64,000 nt of DNA from Verrucomicrobia bacterium ADurb.Bin006 (GCA_002071485.1 MWFF01000037.1:37748-101747); one strand, 5' to 3'. Shown: positions 26,726 to 35,925, numbered from the stretch's first letter. Program-made: numbers and translations. Notes: generated from the sequence alone by a model not told the origin.

Positions 26726-28155
26726 CAGGCCGTGACCTCCGGCACTTCAAACGGCTTACGGTAGAAGCCTCTGACAAACTCGTTGGCCCGGGGGTTGTCC
26801 TTGACGCATTCGCGGGCCGGGTCGCACTCGAGCCACGGGCCGAGGATCGATTCGCTCGGATCGATGGCGTGGGCCTTGAGGTGCCCGAGGTAGCGGTCAA
26901 ACATCTCCGCGAACGGGGGTAGGTCCCCGATCTGCGCCCGAACCTCGACGGCGGAGGCGCGTCGCCCCAAGCGATACGAGATGTTGCCCGCGTGGCAGAT
27001 GTTGGTGGACAAATGGCCCTCGAGAATCTCTGCGTTCAGGTCCTCGCGTTTCCCGCTCCGCAACGCGCGGATGAAATTGCCGAAATGATCCTCTCCGCCG
27101 CTGAACTTCCTGATCTCCTTGTCTCGGTTGTCACGCACGACCCCTGCGTGCATCATCGCGTACCCTCCCTCACACTGGACGCACGTGTCGACGCCAGAGC
27201 CGCGGAACGATGGCATGGTCTGGGTGTCCTTGCCGGCCCGCAGATTATGCACTTCGTAGAGAATCGGCGCCGACGGATAATCGTAGCACATGATCTGCGT
27301 GTTCGGCACGTCGCCCGCGTCGTCGAAGACGAACCGTCCGCCGACGCTCATGACGCGCCGCGGCAAGGTCGTTTCCCCCAGCACCCAGCGGGCGACATCG
27401 ATCTCGTGAACCCCCTGGTTGCACGATTCGCCGTCGCCCATGTTCCAGGTGAAACTGCAGTCGTATTGAATCCGGTCGCGGTAGATCGGCTCTTTGCGGG
27501 CCGGGCCGCACCACAGGTCGTAGTCGAGCGTCTCGGGAATCGGCAGAGGCTCGCTGCGCTTGCCGATCGCAGTCCGCGCCTTGTTGGCGAAACAGACGAT
27601 GTACTGGATCTTGCCCAACTGGCCTGACTTGAGGTACTGCACCAGTTGCTGGTCCGTGCCCCGCGAGCGGCCTTGTGTGCCGACCTGAACAAGCCGGTTG
27701 TGCTTGCGGGCCGCGTTGACCATCTGCCGGCCCTCCCAGATGAAATGCGCCAGAGGCTTCTCGACGTACACGTGCCGGCCCGTCTCGCAGGCCCAGATCG
27801 TCGGCAGCGCGTGCCAGTACTGCATCGTGGCCACCGCCACCACATCGAAATCCTTCCTCTCCATCAACCGGCGCACATCGTCCACCTCGACCGGACGATT
27901 GCCGTAACCCGATTCGACCCGTTTGGCGAAGGACGCCACGCGTTCGTGGTCCGGGTCACAGACTGCGACGATACGCACGCCCGGCTGCTTGCCGAACTCC
28001 GCGACGTGGGTTCCGCCTCGGATTCCGCAGCCAACCAGGGCGATGCGGATTTCTTCGTTGGCTCCCAGGACGCGCCAGCCGGCGGCCATCGGCAAGGCCA
28101 GCGTCGCGGCTGCGACAGACGAACGACGGAGGAATTGACGGCGTGTGAGGGACAT
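26725..28155 (-). CDS. Tat-exported Gfo/Idh/MocA-family oxidoreductase
   Basis: A 476-residue protein with a twin-arginine signal (SLTRRQFLRRSSVAAATLAL) then the Rossmann start IRIALVGCGIRGGTH and the family motif YVEKPLAHFIWEG. The signal and length fit the Verrucomicrobiota/Planctomycetota periplasmic group, in which the cofactor is probably bound before export. The start at 28155 is chosen because it places the twin arginine at residues 5-6; the ATG at 28218 would bury it. The one-base overlap with the next gene suggests a shared pathway. It lies downstream of tRNA-Gln on the same strand, about 100 bp away. Confidence 0.9.
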   Translation of the reverse strand: MSLTRRQFLRRSSVAAATLALPMAAGWRVLGANEEIRIALVGCGIRGGTHVAEFGKQPGVRIVAVCDPDHERVASFAKRVESGYGNRPVEVDDVRRLMERKDFDVVAVATMQYWHALPTIWACETGRHVYVEKPLAHFIWEGRQMVNAARKHNRLVQVGTQGRSRGTDQQLVQYLKSGQLGKIQYIVCFANKARTAIGKRSEPLPIPETLDYDLWCGPARKEPIYRDRIQYDCSFTWNMGDGESCNQGVHEIDVARWVLGETTLPRRVMSVGGRFVFDDAGDVPNTQIMCYDYPSAPILYEVHNLRAGKDTQTMPSFRGSGVDTCVQCEGGYAMMHAGVVRDNRDKEIRKFSGGEDHFGNFIRALRSGKREDLNAEILEGHLSTNICHAGNISYRLGRRASAVEVRAQIGDLPPFAEMFDRYLGHLKAHAIDPSESILGPWLECDPARECVKDNPRANEFVRGFYRKPFEVPEVTA

Positions 28156-28255
28156 TGGTAATAGGGATTGGCGTGTTCGATGTGGCCTGAGTTTGCACGG
28201 CCCGGAGAGGCCACGCAAGGTGAAACGGATTCCCTGAACCGGATTCTTACTTTTA

Positions 28256-28329
28256 TGGCTGTCCGACCAGGATTCGAACCTGGACTAAAGGCTCCAAAGA
28301 CCTCTGTGCTACCTTTACACCATCGGACA
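28256..28329 (-). tRNA. tRNA-Gln (anticodon TTG)
   Basis: Reading leftward, TGTCCGA pairs with TCGGACA to form the acceptor stem. The anticodon loop CTTTGGA places TTG at 34-36, and the T-arm is CCAGG-TTCGAAT-CCTGG. The discriminator G and an encoded CCA are present at 28259-28256. A U1 first base is typical of glutamine tRNAs. Confidence 0.95.
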
Positions 28330-28699
28330 ACCCGCGGTTAAGCTACCGGCGAGCTGACGAGTGCGCAAAGCCAAAAGTGGGGCGAGCCAGAAGTGCGGTG
28401 CATCTGGTTGTCGTCGGTATTCTGTCGCTCGGTGAGGGGGCCGGGACTGCAACGGATGGAGACTGCCGAAGGGGCGACGCCCCACTCCAACACCTCCGTG
28501 TGCGCGAACAGAGCAAACAAGGCCGTGTGCCCTTCGTGTTCCGCAAAGCGCAGCGGCCTGTCTGCCGTGTCGGGCACGGCACAGGCAGGCGCGGCAGGCA
28601 GGCCCCCACGCAGCGCAAACTCCATTCCCATCGACAACTTTCAGATGCACCGACGCTTGGGGGGCGATCAGGAACTCCGAAACAACAGGACCTGAGTCG
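28330..28699. other. 370-bp gap between tRNA-Gln and ispE
   Basis: No supported gene. It holds a short GC palindrome GGGGCGACGCCCC at 28471-28483 in a stretch that looks like degraded intergenic repeat. Open frames on the minus strand here (for example 28338-28637) lack conserved start, motif or neighbour support. Confidence 0.5.
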
Positions 28700-29587
28700 T
28701 CACAAGCACGAAGGCCCAACAGGCAACATCTCGGTCCACGGGCTTGTCCCGAAGCGCGCGAGAAAGCGATCGCGCAAGGCCCTCGCGGCCTCCTGGCTCG
28801 TGGTCAGAGCGAACACGGCGGAACCGCTTCCCGACATCAGGGCGGCGTTCGCCCCGCTCTCACGAAGGAACTCCTTGTACAAAGCCAGGATCGGGTGCTT
28901 TTCGAATACCGGGCCCTCGAAGCTGTTGTAGAAGTCGGCGGACGCCTCATCGAGCGTTCTCGATTGCAGGCTCTCGACGAACCGTTGGGCGCGTCCGGGC
29001 TGGCCGTGAAGGGCCTCGGGGAATCGTTCGAGGCTCTGATAGGCCCAAGCGGTCGAGATGCCGAAGCCTGGATGGACTAACAACATCCACGCGCCCTCGA
29101 GGGCCTGAAACCAATCCAGCGGTTCGATGATCTCGCCGCGGCCTGTGGCGAGGGCTGGTTTGGACTGGAGGAAGAAGGGGACGTCGGAGCCCAGTTGCGC
29201 AGCCAGGCGCGCCAACTGCTGCGGGCTGAGTGGGAAGCCGAACAACTCGTTGAGCGCCAGCAAAGCGGCGGCGGCGTTGCCGCTGCCACCTCCCAGGCCG
29301 GCCGCCATGGGCACCTGTTTGTCGAGATGCATTCGAATGCCGTCCGTCAGGCCGGCCTCGTCACGAAACGCGTTTGCCGCTCGGACGACGAGGTTCGAGC
29401 TGTCGACCGGCAAGTCGGAGCGGGTGCAGGTCAGGACGACACGCGTGCCGGTCCGCTCGCACTCGAGCCGGTCGGAGAGGGCGAGCGGGTGCATGAGGGT
29501 CTCGAGGTTGTGGTAACCGTCGGGGCGCGGCCCCAGAACGTTGAGGCAGAGGTTGACCTTGCAGGGCGAAAGGCGCTCGACGGACAT
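28700..29587 (-). CDS. ispE: 4-diphosphocytidyl-2-C-methyl-D-erythritol kinase
   Basis: A 295-residue GHMP kinase of the non-mevalonate isoprenoid pathway that phosphorylates CDP-ME. It begins MSVERLSPCKVNLCLNVLG (the substrate-binding PAKINL equivalent is SPCKVNL), has the ATP loop VPMAAGLGGGSGNAAAALL near residue 96, and motif 3 AALMSGSGSAVFAL near 263. dxr of the same pathway lies 7.5 kb away. The ATG at 29587 stands 3 bp after the T-tract of a hairpin terminator, and no Shine-Dalgarno is visible. A longer in-frame extension to 29938 is rejected because it reads antisense through the terminator and the next gene. Confidence 0.93.
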   Translation of the reverse strand: MSVERLSPCKVNLCLNVLGPRPDGYHNLETLMHPLALSDRLECERTGTRVVLTCTRSDLPVDSSNLVVRAANAFRDEAGLTDGIRMHLDKQVPMAAGLGGGSGNAAAALLALNELFGFPLSPQQLARLAAQLGSDVPFFLQSKPALATGRGEIIEPLDWFQALEGAWMLLVHPGFGISTAWAYQSLERFPEALHGQPGRAQRFVESLQSRTLDEASADFYNSFEGPVFEKHPILALYKEFLRESGANAALMSGSGSAVFALTTSQEAARALRDRFLARFGTSPWTEMLPVGPSCL

Positions 29588-29590
29588 AAC

Positions 29591-29620
29591 AAAAAAGGCG
29601 CCAACAGATGCGTTGGCGCC
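29591..29620 (-). terminator. Rho-independent terminator after the TIGR04073-like gene
   Basis: A 9-bp perfect stem (GGCGCCAAC paired with GTTGGCGCC, 29597-29605 and 29612-29620) with a 6-nt loop is followed on the minus strand by TTTTTTGTT. It ends transcription of the lipoprotein gene whose stop is at 29638, and its T-tract lies 3 bp before the ispE ATG. Confidence 0.9.
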
Positions 29621-29637
29621 CTGGGGAAATGCTGGGG

Positions 29638-30093
29638 CTAATAGTCGAAAATGCGGAACCGGCTGCCCGGGACGAACGGCGCGATATCGCCGCCGCTGAA
29701 GCCGAGGGCGGCATCGGGCTCGAACGTCGACGAGGAGATCATGTGCGGCGTGTAGCTGGCGGCGTGCGTCGGATTGACCGACGCGTCGTGCAGGATGGGA
29801 CCGCCTGGGCGGAGGACGGGGTCGTAGCTGGGGATGGGGAAGGTCACGACCTCGTACAGGCCAACTCCGGTTCGAACCAGGCTTCGATTGATGCCGCGAA
29901 TGAGACCCGTGGTGTAGGCGCTCTGGGGGCCGTCCCAAAGGAAGGTCTGCTCGACCGAACGGCTGATTTCGCCCAGCCGGGCAAACTCAGTGAGATTGTT
30001 GATGCCGCGACCGAGTTTCTTTTCCGGTCCGGCGCAGCCCGCCGCAAAGAGCACCGTGAGCGCCGCAACCATGGGAAAAATCTTGTTACGCAT
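29638..30093 (-). CDS. Exosortase-system-associated lipoprotein, TIGR04073-like
   Basis: A 151-residue protein with a signal ending LFAAGC, a good lipobox with Cys20. The mature part KKLGRGINNLTEFARLGEI and GLIRGINRSLVRTGVGLYEV, then TFPIPSYDPVL, fits the TIGR04073 family, which is reported to co-occur with exosortase/PEP-CTERM sorting systems. No exosortase or PEP-CTERM protein is in the window, so a role in protein sorting is inference. A strong terminator follows. It is divergent from the CDF transporter gene. Confidence 0.65.
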   Translation of the reverse strand: MRNKIFPMVAALTVLFAAGCAGPEKKLGRGINNLTEFARLGEISRSVEQTFLWDGPQSAYTTGLIRGINRSLVRTGVGLYEVVTFPIPSYDPVLRPGGPILHDASVNPTHAASYTPHMISSSTFEPDAALGFSGGDIAPFVPGSRFRIFDY

Positions 30094-30191
30094 AAAGATC
30101 GTTTGTTGGGCATCAGGTTATCCGTCAGCCGGGCCTTGTAAAGCGCTTTTCGGGCTTCCGGAACGGGGAGAAACCGGTACGCTCAGGGCCC

Positions 30192-31181
30192 GTGGACCAC
30201 CCTATCGCTTCGGCGCAGGACCGCAGAGCACTGCAAATGGCCATGAGCCTCTCGCTTGCGGTCGGGGTATTGATGTTTGTCATCAAGGTCAGCGCGTATC
30301 TTCTGACCGGTTCGGCGGGGATTTTGAGCGATGCGGCGGAGTCGGTGGTGCATGTGGCGGCGGTGGTATTCGCTTTTGTGAGCCTCCGGCTGACGTTCAA
30401 GCCGGCTGACGATTCGCACCTCTACGGCCATGCCAAGATCTCCTTCTTCTCTGCCGGATTCGAGGGAGGGATGATCGTGCTGGCCGCGATTTATATCCTC
30501 TATGAATCCATCCACAAGTGGATCCTCGGACAGCCGCTCGAGCGGCTGGGGCTTGGGACGCTCCTGACCGCGGTGGCGGCCGGGATCAACGGTCTGCTCG
30601 GAGGCTATCTGGTCTGGATCGGGCGCCGGAAGAACGCGTTGATACTCGAAGCCAACGGCAAGCATGTGCTGACCGACTGCTGGACCAGCGTGGCGGTGCT
30701 TGTGGGATTGGCGTTGACCATGCTCACGGGCTGGCAGCCGTGGGATCCGATCTGCGGCATATTCATGGCGATCAACATTCTCTGGGCGGGATGCAGCCTG
30801 ATCCGCTCCGCGTTCGGAGGGTTGATGGACCAAGCCGATCCCGCGGTGCAGAAGCAGCTCGAAACAATCCTCGATCGCGAGACGGCCCAGCGGGGGCTGA
30901 TCTATCACCAGCTCCGCCACCGGAACATCGGAAACGCGCATTCGGTGGAAGTGCACCTGATTTTCCCGGCGGAGACTTCGCTTGTCGAGGCGCATCGCCA
31001 GGCGACAGCCATCGAGCGGGTCATTGAACAGACGATCGAACCCCGCGCCCAGGTGACAACGCATCTCGAATCCATCACCGATCACGACGATCTGCATCAG
31101 CACAGCATCCGGAATCCGTCGCATGCGGACGGATTGTCGGATCGGGCGGGCGCACACGACACTCGCGTCAACTCGCGCTAA
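30192..31181 (+). CDS. Cation diffusion facilitator family metal transporter
   Basis: A 329-residue inner-membrane exporter of divalent metals (Zn, Fe, Mn or Co). There are six predicted helices with the CDF signature SAGILSDAAESVVH in helix 2 and HVLTDCWTS (an HxxxD metal site) in helix 5. A cytoplasmic C-terminal domain (about 215-300, IGNAHSVEVHLIFP) and a His/Asp-rich tail (ITDHDDLHQH) may sense metal. The GTG at 30192 is used; an ATG at 30237 in the same frame is also possible. feoAB lies just downstream, so this region may link iron import and metal efflux, though no shared regulator is visible. Confidence 0.88.
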   Translation: MDHPIASAQDRRALQMAMSLSLAVGVLMFVIKVSAYLLTGSAGILSDAAESVVHVAAVVFAFVSLRLTFKPADDSHLYGHAKISFFSAGFEGGMIVLAAIYILYESIHKWILGQPLERLGLGTLLTAVAAGINGLLGGYLVWIGRRKNALILEANGKHVLTDCWTSVAVLVGLALTMLTGWQPWDPICGIFMAINILWAGCSLIRSAFGGLMDQADPAVQKQLETILDRETAQRGLIYHQLRHRNIGNAHSVEVHLIFPAETSLVEAHRQATAIERVIEQTIEPRAQVTTHLESITDHDDLHQHSIRNPSHADGLSDRAGAHDTRVNSR

Positions 31182-31217
31182 CCCGCACATTTCGCTGCCC
31201 GTCAGCGCACAGGCCGG

Positions 31218-31729
31218 TCAGACTTCGCGAGATGACTGCGATGCGGGTTTGATCTTCTTCCCGTTCACCATGAGGGTGAGGCCGGCGAGAGTCTCATTGA
31301 TTTTGAACTCGACGTCACCCTCTGCACTGGGCTCCACGACCGTGACTTCGGCGTGATCATACATGAGCCCGGCAGGCTCGGCGACCAGGGGGTGCGCGTC
31401 ACCCACCACCTGCCACCGCTGGAACCGCCAGGTCGGATCCCGGACAAACATGGCGTCTTGTTGTATCGACTCCGCCCGGCGGCCCAGCCGGTCGCGGAAT
31501 GACTCCGGATCAGCGACTTCGCCAGTCTGGTTATAGGCGTGGACGTCCCCGCCCTGCGACCAAATCCATTGGGCTCGGATGGGGGTGGTGTTTCCGAGAG
31601 GGCGATGACCGCGGCGAAGACTGCGACGAGGGCGGGGAGGAGGAGGAGGGACAGTCGCGGGGCAATGCGCCGCAGAGGCCCCCAAGCCGGGCATATCCGG
31701 AGACTCATACGCCCGGACGGGATGGCCAT
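31218..31729 (-). pseudogene. Small membrane or secreted protein gene interrupted by a one-base frameshift
   Basis: The N-terminal part, in one frame from 31729, encodes a hydrophobic segment (PRLSLLLLPALVAVFAAVIA) continuing SETPPP. The downstream part, in another frame, encodes a plausible domain starting IRAQWIWSQGGDVHAYNQ and ending VEFKINETLAGLTLMVNGKK at 31218. The two join if one base is added to the C5 run at 31581-31585 (minus strand). This could be a true frameshift, slippage-dependent expression or a sequencing error in a homopolymer. The family is not recognised. Divergent from feoA. Confidence 0.6.
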
Positions 31730-31870
31730 CGGAGACGAGCGGTCGAGCCCAAAGACGGGTTGGCGCGCGGGGGGTACGGCGGCGTGGGCGGCGGCGTCTT
31801 TGGGCGCAGGAATTGACTTGGCTCAAGCGCCGGGCCGAGAAGCCTCTTGCAACCAAGTCTCAATTCCGCT

Positions 31871-32167
31871 ATGGTGCTGCCCGTGAGCACAAATGCCGCA
31901 GCCGTCCCTCCCTGCTCGAGCCGGATGACATGTCCGCTCAGCAAGGTGCGGGCGGGCACATGCGTCCGCATCAAGCGATTGCTTGGTGAACCGGCGCAGT
32001 GTCAGCGGCTGCGCGAGATGGGCTTCTGCGAGGAACAGCAGGTCCGCCTTCTCTTGCGAAATCGCAGCGTGGTGTGTCAGGTCTGCAACGTCCGCTTCGG
32101 CCTCAGCGCCGGGCTGGCCGACAGCATCTGGGTCGAACCGATTCCACCGGAGCGGAAAGCGGCCTGA
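31871..32167 (+). CDS. feoA: FeoA-family ferrous iron transport protein
   Basis: A 98-residue protein with an SH3-like FeoA domain: TCPLSKVRAGTCVRIKRLLG, then QRLREMGFCEEQQVRLLL and the final FGLSAGLADSIWVEPI. FeoA is a small cytoplasmic partner of FeoB. The ATG at 31871 is preferred; an in-frame TTG at 31847 is possible, and the extra 20 residues before TCPLS are unusual. It is 94 bp upstream of feoB. No Fur-box match stands out in the upstream gap, which is shared with the frameshifted divergent gene. Confidence 0.85.
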   Translation: MVLPVSTNAAAVPPCSSRMTCPLSKVRAGTCVRIKRLLGEPAQCQRLREMGFCEEQQVRLLLRNRSVVCQVCNVRFGLSAGLADSIWVEPIPPERKAA

Positions 32168-32261
32168 ACCGCCTGGCGAAAATCCTCTTGCCCTCGACCG
32201 GCCTGCCGGCGGGGGAGCATGCATCTGTGCCCAGAGTCCGGGTGAGACAGCCTCGCCTCCC

Positions 32262-34553
32262 ATGATCGCCTCCGAAGCCGTGCGCCGTATCATACGTCAT
32301 TTCAGACCAGCCCCAGCCGAGGCTTCGGCCAAAAGCGGGGCCCCGTTCCTGGTGGTTCTCACGGGCAATCCGAATTGCGGGAAGACGACGTTGTTCAATG
32401 CCCTGACGGGATTGCGCGCGAAAGTGGGGAACTACGCCGGAGTCACTGTGGAGCGGAGGGAGGGGCGTTTGACGGGCGCCGACGCCGCGTCGCCGATCCA
32501 TGTTCTCGATCTGCCGGGGGCCTACAGCCTCAGTCCGCAATCGCTGGACGAGCAGATTGCGGGGGACGTTCTCTTTCACCGGGTGCAGGACCTGCCGCCG
32601 CCGGACCTGATTGTGGTTGTGGTGGACGCTTCGAACCTCAAGCGGAATCTCTACTACGCGACGCAGGTCGTCGAGTTGGGTTATCCGACGCTGGTGGCGT
32701 TGAACATGGTGGATGTGGCCCGCGACAACGGGCATTTGGTCGATGCGGCGGAGCTGCAGAAGCAGCTTGGTGTGCCGGTCTTTCCAACAGTCGCCAGCAC
32801 GCGAAAGGGGGTGGTCGCCCTGCGATCGCGGATTCTCTCCGCGCATCGAGGCGAGGTCGCTCCGGGGCCGGTCCCCCTTTTCGCAAACCTGCCCGCTCCT
32901 TTCGAGCAGGAGGCGGCAGCCCTGGCTCAACTCCTGTCCGAGAAGGCCTTCGCCAACCGCACTCGATTCGCGCGCCCGGCGGCGCGGCTGATTCTCTCGG
33001 ACGAAAAAAGCCTGGTGTCCGTTCCCGCCCTCTACGGGCCGGTTGTGCGCGATTCCGTGATTGCGGCCCGGGAACGATTGCAGGCGGCGGGACTCGATTG
33101 GCGAACGCTGTTGATCGAATCCCGGTACGCCCGGGTGTCTGCGATTTACGATGCAGCGGTCAGCGAATCCGTTGTGGCGGAGGAGACGCCGAGCGATCGT
33201 CTGGATCGGGTGCTGACGCACAGGGTTTGGGGTCTTGTCATTTTCACGGCGCTGATGGCGCTGATGTTCCAGAGCATCTTTGCGTTCGCGAAGCTGCCGA
33301 TGAACGCGCTCGAAGCCGGAGTGGCCTGGCTGGGCAGCGGGGTGGCCCACATGCTGCCCCCCGGCGACCTCCGCAGCCTTTTGGTGGATGGGGTGATCGC
33401 CGGTGTGGGGGCGGTGGTGGTCTTTCTGCCGCAAATCTGCCTGCTGTTTCTGTTTATCGGCCTGCTCGAGGACACGGGCTACATGGCCCGGGCGGCCTTC
33501 ATCATGGACAGGCTCATGAACAAGGTGGGCCTGCACGGCAAGAGCTTCATCCCGCTTCTGAGTTCCTTCGCCTGTGCCATCCCCGGCATCATGGCGACGC
33601 GGACGATCGAGAATGCGCGGGACCGGCTGGTGACGATCCTGATCGCCCCGCTGATGACTTGCTCGGCGCGGCTGCCGGTCTACACGGTGCTGATCTCCGC
33701 CTGCATTCCCGACACGCGGGCGCTGGGCTTCATCAAGTGGCCGGGGCTGACTCTCTTGAGCATGTATGCGCTCGGGACCGTGGCGGCGCTGGCCGCGGCC
33801 TGGATCTTCAAGCGGACCCTGCTCAAGGGCCGCACGCCGTTGCTTATGATGGAGTTGCCGCCCTACAGGCGTCCCATGCTGACGGCAGTTCTGCGCCACA
33901 TGTGGGACCGCGCCGCGCTCTTTCTGCAACAGGCGGGGACGGTCATTTTGGGAATCAACATTCTGCTCTGGTTCCTTGCCAGTTACCCGCGCAGCGCCGA
34001 CCTCGAGAGGCCATACGCGGAGGCGCGCCGCACACTCGAAGCCCGTCTGGCCGAGAGCGGATCGGAACCGGAGCACAGCGCCCTTCGCGAACAGATCGAG
34101 CGGCTGGGCGTGGAGCAAGCCGGCGCCCGGCTGCGCAACAGTGTTGCCGGACACATGGGCCGATGGATCGAACCGATCATTCGCCCGCTGGGATTCGATT
34201 GGAAGATCGGCGTCGGGATAATCACCTCGTTTGCCGCGCGCGAGGTCTTCGTGAGCACAATGTCGGTTGTATACAACGTGAGCCGCGGCGAGGATACCGA
34301 GGGCGATAGCCTGGCGCTGACGCTGCGCCGCCAGGTTCGCCCGGACGGCCGGCCCCAGTACACGATGCTGATGGGGATTTCGCTGATGGTCTTCTATGTC
34401 TTCGCGCTGCAGTGCGCCAGCACCGTCGTGGTCGTTCGGCGCGAGACCAACAGTTGGAAGTGGCCGTTGTTCCAGTGGGCCTATCTCGGGGCGTTGGCGT
34501 GGATGGCAGCATTCCTTACCTTCCAGGGCGGGCGTCTGTTGGGCTTGCAGTAG
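32262..34553 (+). CDS. feoB: Ferrous iron transporter FeoB
   Basis: A 763-residue protein with an N-terminal G-domain: G1 GNPNCGKTT at 35-43, G2-region VGNYAGVTVERREG, G3 DLPGAYS and G4 NMVD. A helical GDI-like domain and a polytopic membrane part with two Gate motifs follow (HGKSFIPLLSSFACAIPGIM and the later EVFVSTMSVVYNV). It imports Fe(II) with FeoA; no feoC is present. The 3' end overlaps the convergent recO gene by 38 bp. The ATG at 32262 is used; the open frame continues upstream but without conserved sequence. Confidence 0.95.
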   Translation: MIASEAVRRIIRHFRPAPAEASAKSGAPFLVVLTGNPNCGKTTLFNALTGLRAKVGNYAGVTVERREGRLTGADAASPIHVLDLPGAYSLSPQSLDEQIAGDVLFHRVQDLPPPDLIVVVVDASNLKRNLYYATQVVELGYPTLVALNMVDVARDNGHLVDAAELQKQLGVPVFPTVASTRKGVVALRSRILSAHRGEVAPGPVPLFANLPAPFEQEAAALAQLLSEKAFANRTRFARPAARLILSDEKSLVSVPALYGPVVRDSVIAARERLQAAGLDWRTLLIESRYARVSAIYDAAVSESVVAEETPSDRLDRVLTHRVWGLVIFTALMALMFQSIFAFAKLPMNALEAGVAWLGSGVAHMLPPGDLRSLLVDGVIAGVGAVVVFLPQICLLFLFIGLLEDTGYMARAAFIMDRLMNKVGLHGKSFIPLLSSFACAIPGIMATRTIENARDRLVTILIAPLMTCSARLPVYTVLISACIPDTRALGFIKWPGLTLLSMYALGTVAALAAAWIFKRTLLKGRTPLLMMELPPYRRPMLTAVLRHMWDRAALFLQQAGTVILGINILLWFLASYPRSADLERPYAEARRTLEARLAESGSEPEHSALREQIERLGVEQAGARLRNSVAGHMGRWIEPIIRPLGFDWKIGVGIITSFAAREVFVSTMSVVYNVSRGEDTEGDSLALTLRRQVRPDGRPQYTMLMGISLMVFYVFALQCASTVVVVRRETNSWKWPLFQWAYLGALAWMAAFLTFQGGRLLGLQ

Positions 34554-35202
34554 GCGAACGCGCTGCAATCGCCTCGTCGCGCCCCCGCGGAACGCGATCC
34601 AGATGGTAAACAAGGAATCGCTCGAGAAATGTTCCCACTTCAGCCAGCGCTTTCGACGGCGGATCGAGCCGCGCGGCCTCGTGCAGTTCGATTGCTGCGA
34701 GTTGTCGAGCCAGATCGCGGCTGGCTGAAGGAAGTCGAGCGGCCCCCCAGTCGGGAGCTTGGCCGCCCTCGGCGAGCAGCTTGAGTTCGAAGGCCAGCAC
34801 GTACTGGGGCCGGGCGCCGTCGGAATCGAGGCAGTCCACCAGTTGGACCAGCAGATCGTAAATGACCGGCAAGGGCGTGTCGGCCTCGGTCATCTGCTCG
34901 ACAAGCAGGGCTCCGTAAGCTGCCTGCCGGAGCCTGGCGTAGTCTTCGCGGAGATGGGGATGAGTTTGGCGCAGGCCGACCTCGCGAAGCGTATGCAGAT
35001 CGGAGCGGCGGCTGCGCTGAAACGAGAACTCAGCGAGATAAAAGATGTCCAATTTGCCGCGGAATGGCGAGGTGGGTCTGCGTGCGCCCTTGGCGACCGT
35101 GGCCAGGCGACCGTAATCCGGGGTGATCCAGTGCACGATCAGACTTGTCTCGGTCAGGGGCCGGGTGCGGAGGACGAGGCCCGTGGCGCGCTCGATGGTC
35201 AT
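34516..35202 (-). CDS. recO: DNA repair protein RecO
   Basis: A 228-residue protein with the RecO OB-fold N-terminus (ERATGLVLRTRPLTETSLIV, then GRLATVAKGARRPTSPFRGK) and a helical C-terminal domain. RecO works with RecF and RecR to load RecA on gapped DNA. The zinc-finger cysteines found in many RecO proteins are not seen here. It overlaps the upstream DUF502 gene by 4 bp (ATGA) and the convergent feoB by 38 bp. Confidence 0.9.
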   Translation of the reverse strand: MTIERATGLVLRTRPLTETSLIVHWITPDYGRLATVAKGARRPTSPFRGKLDIFYLAEFSFQRSRRSDLHTLREVGLRQTHPHLREDYARLRQAAYGALLVEQMTEADTPLPVIYDLLVQLVDCLDSDGARPQYVLAFELKLLAEGGQAPDWGAARLPSASRDLARQLAAIELHEAARLDPPSKALAEVGTFLERFLVYHLDRVPRGRDEAIAARSPTASPTDARPGR

Positions 35203-35873
35203 TCTGGGATCTGGCGGCTCTCCACAACGGACGGAGCGCGCAATTCCGGCGCGATGGATCCGAGGCTGAAGACGTACTTGAAGGCGTCGGTCACGGTCAT
35301 ATCCAGCCGGATGATCTGATCGTGGGGCACCACCATGAGGAATCCGCTTGTGGGATTGGGCGTTGTGGGAACAAACACGCCCACCATGGTCTGGCCCAGC
35401 CGGACCGAGGCTTCGGGAATCTCGTCGTTTGTCACAAAACCGATGGAATGGATGCCCTTGCGCGGGTACTCGATGAGCACGACCTGCTTGAACGAGGATT
35501 TCTGGGTCGAGGTGAAGGCCTCGTTGACCTGTTTGAGCGTCCCATAGATCTTGTTGAGCAGCGGGACGCTCGACATCAAACGGTCGACACCCCGAATGAG
35601 CTGCCGTCCGACGTAATTCCGGGTGGCCCGACCCACAAGCGCCACCAAAAGGAAGCTAATGAGGAGGGCGAGGACACTCCAGTACCAGCTCATCTGTCCT
35701 TGTCCGTTTCCCGCGTGGGTCAGGGTCTTGGGCAAGAAAAAGAGCAGCGAGTTTGTCACCCCGGAGACCGCGCTGAAGAGCCAGAGGACAATGGCGAGTG
35801 ACGCCACCACGGGCATCACCACCAGCAGACCAGTGAAGAAATTGGCCCGCCAACGCAGGATTGTCTTGCGCAT
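35199..35873 (-). CDS. DUF502-family integral membrane protein
   Basis: A 224-residue protein with two N-terminal membrane helices (ANFFTGLLVVMPVVASLAIV and YWSVLALLISFLLVALVGRA) and a conserved soluble part (VPLLNKIYGTLKQVNEAF, GFVTNDE, VFVPTTPNPTSGFLMVVPHD). These are typical of DUF502 proteins, whose function is unknown. It is translationally coupled to recO (ATGA). Its start lies 53 bp from a 7-bp tandem array shared with the divergent cdsA promoter region. Confidence 0.88.
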   Translation of the reverse strand: MRKTILRWRANFFTGLLVVMPVVASLAIVLWLFSAVSGVTNSLLFFLPKTLTHAGNGQGQMSWYWSVLALLISFLLVALVGRATRNYVGRQLIRGVDRLMSSVPLLNKIYGTLKQVNEAFTSTQKSSFKQVVLIEYPRKGIHSIGFVTNDEIPEASVRLGQTMVGVFVPTTPNPTSGFLMVVPHDQIIRLDMTVTDAFKYVFSLGSIAPELRAPSVVESRQIPE

Positions 35874-35925
35874 GGCGTGAGTCTAGCCGGAAGGCTGCCC
35901 CCTTCGAAACTAAGAAATGCGAAAG

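Noticed and set aside
28338..28637. Small minus-strand genes between tRNA-Gln and ispE
   Set aside because: Several overlapping frames of similar quality exist with no start signal or motif; the region looks like degraded repeat.
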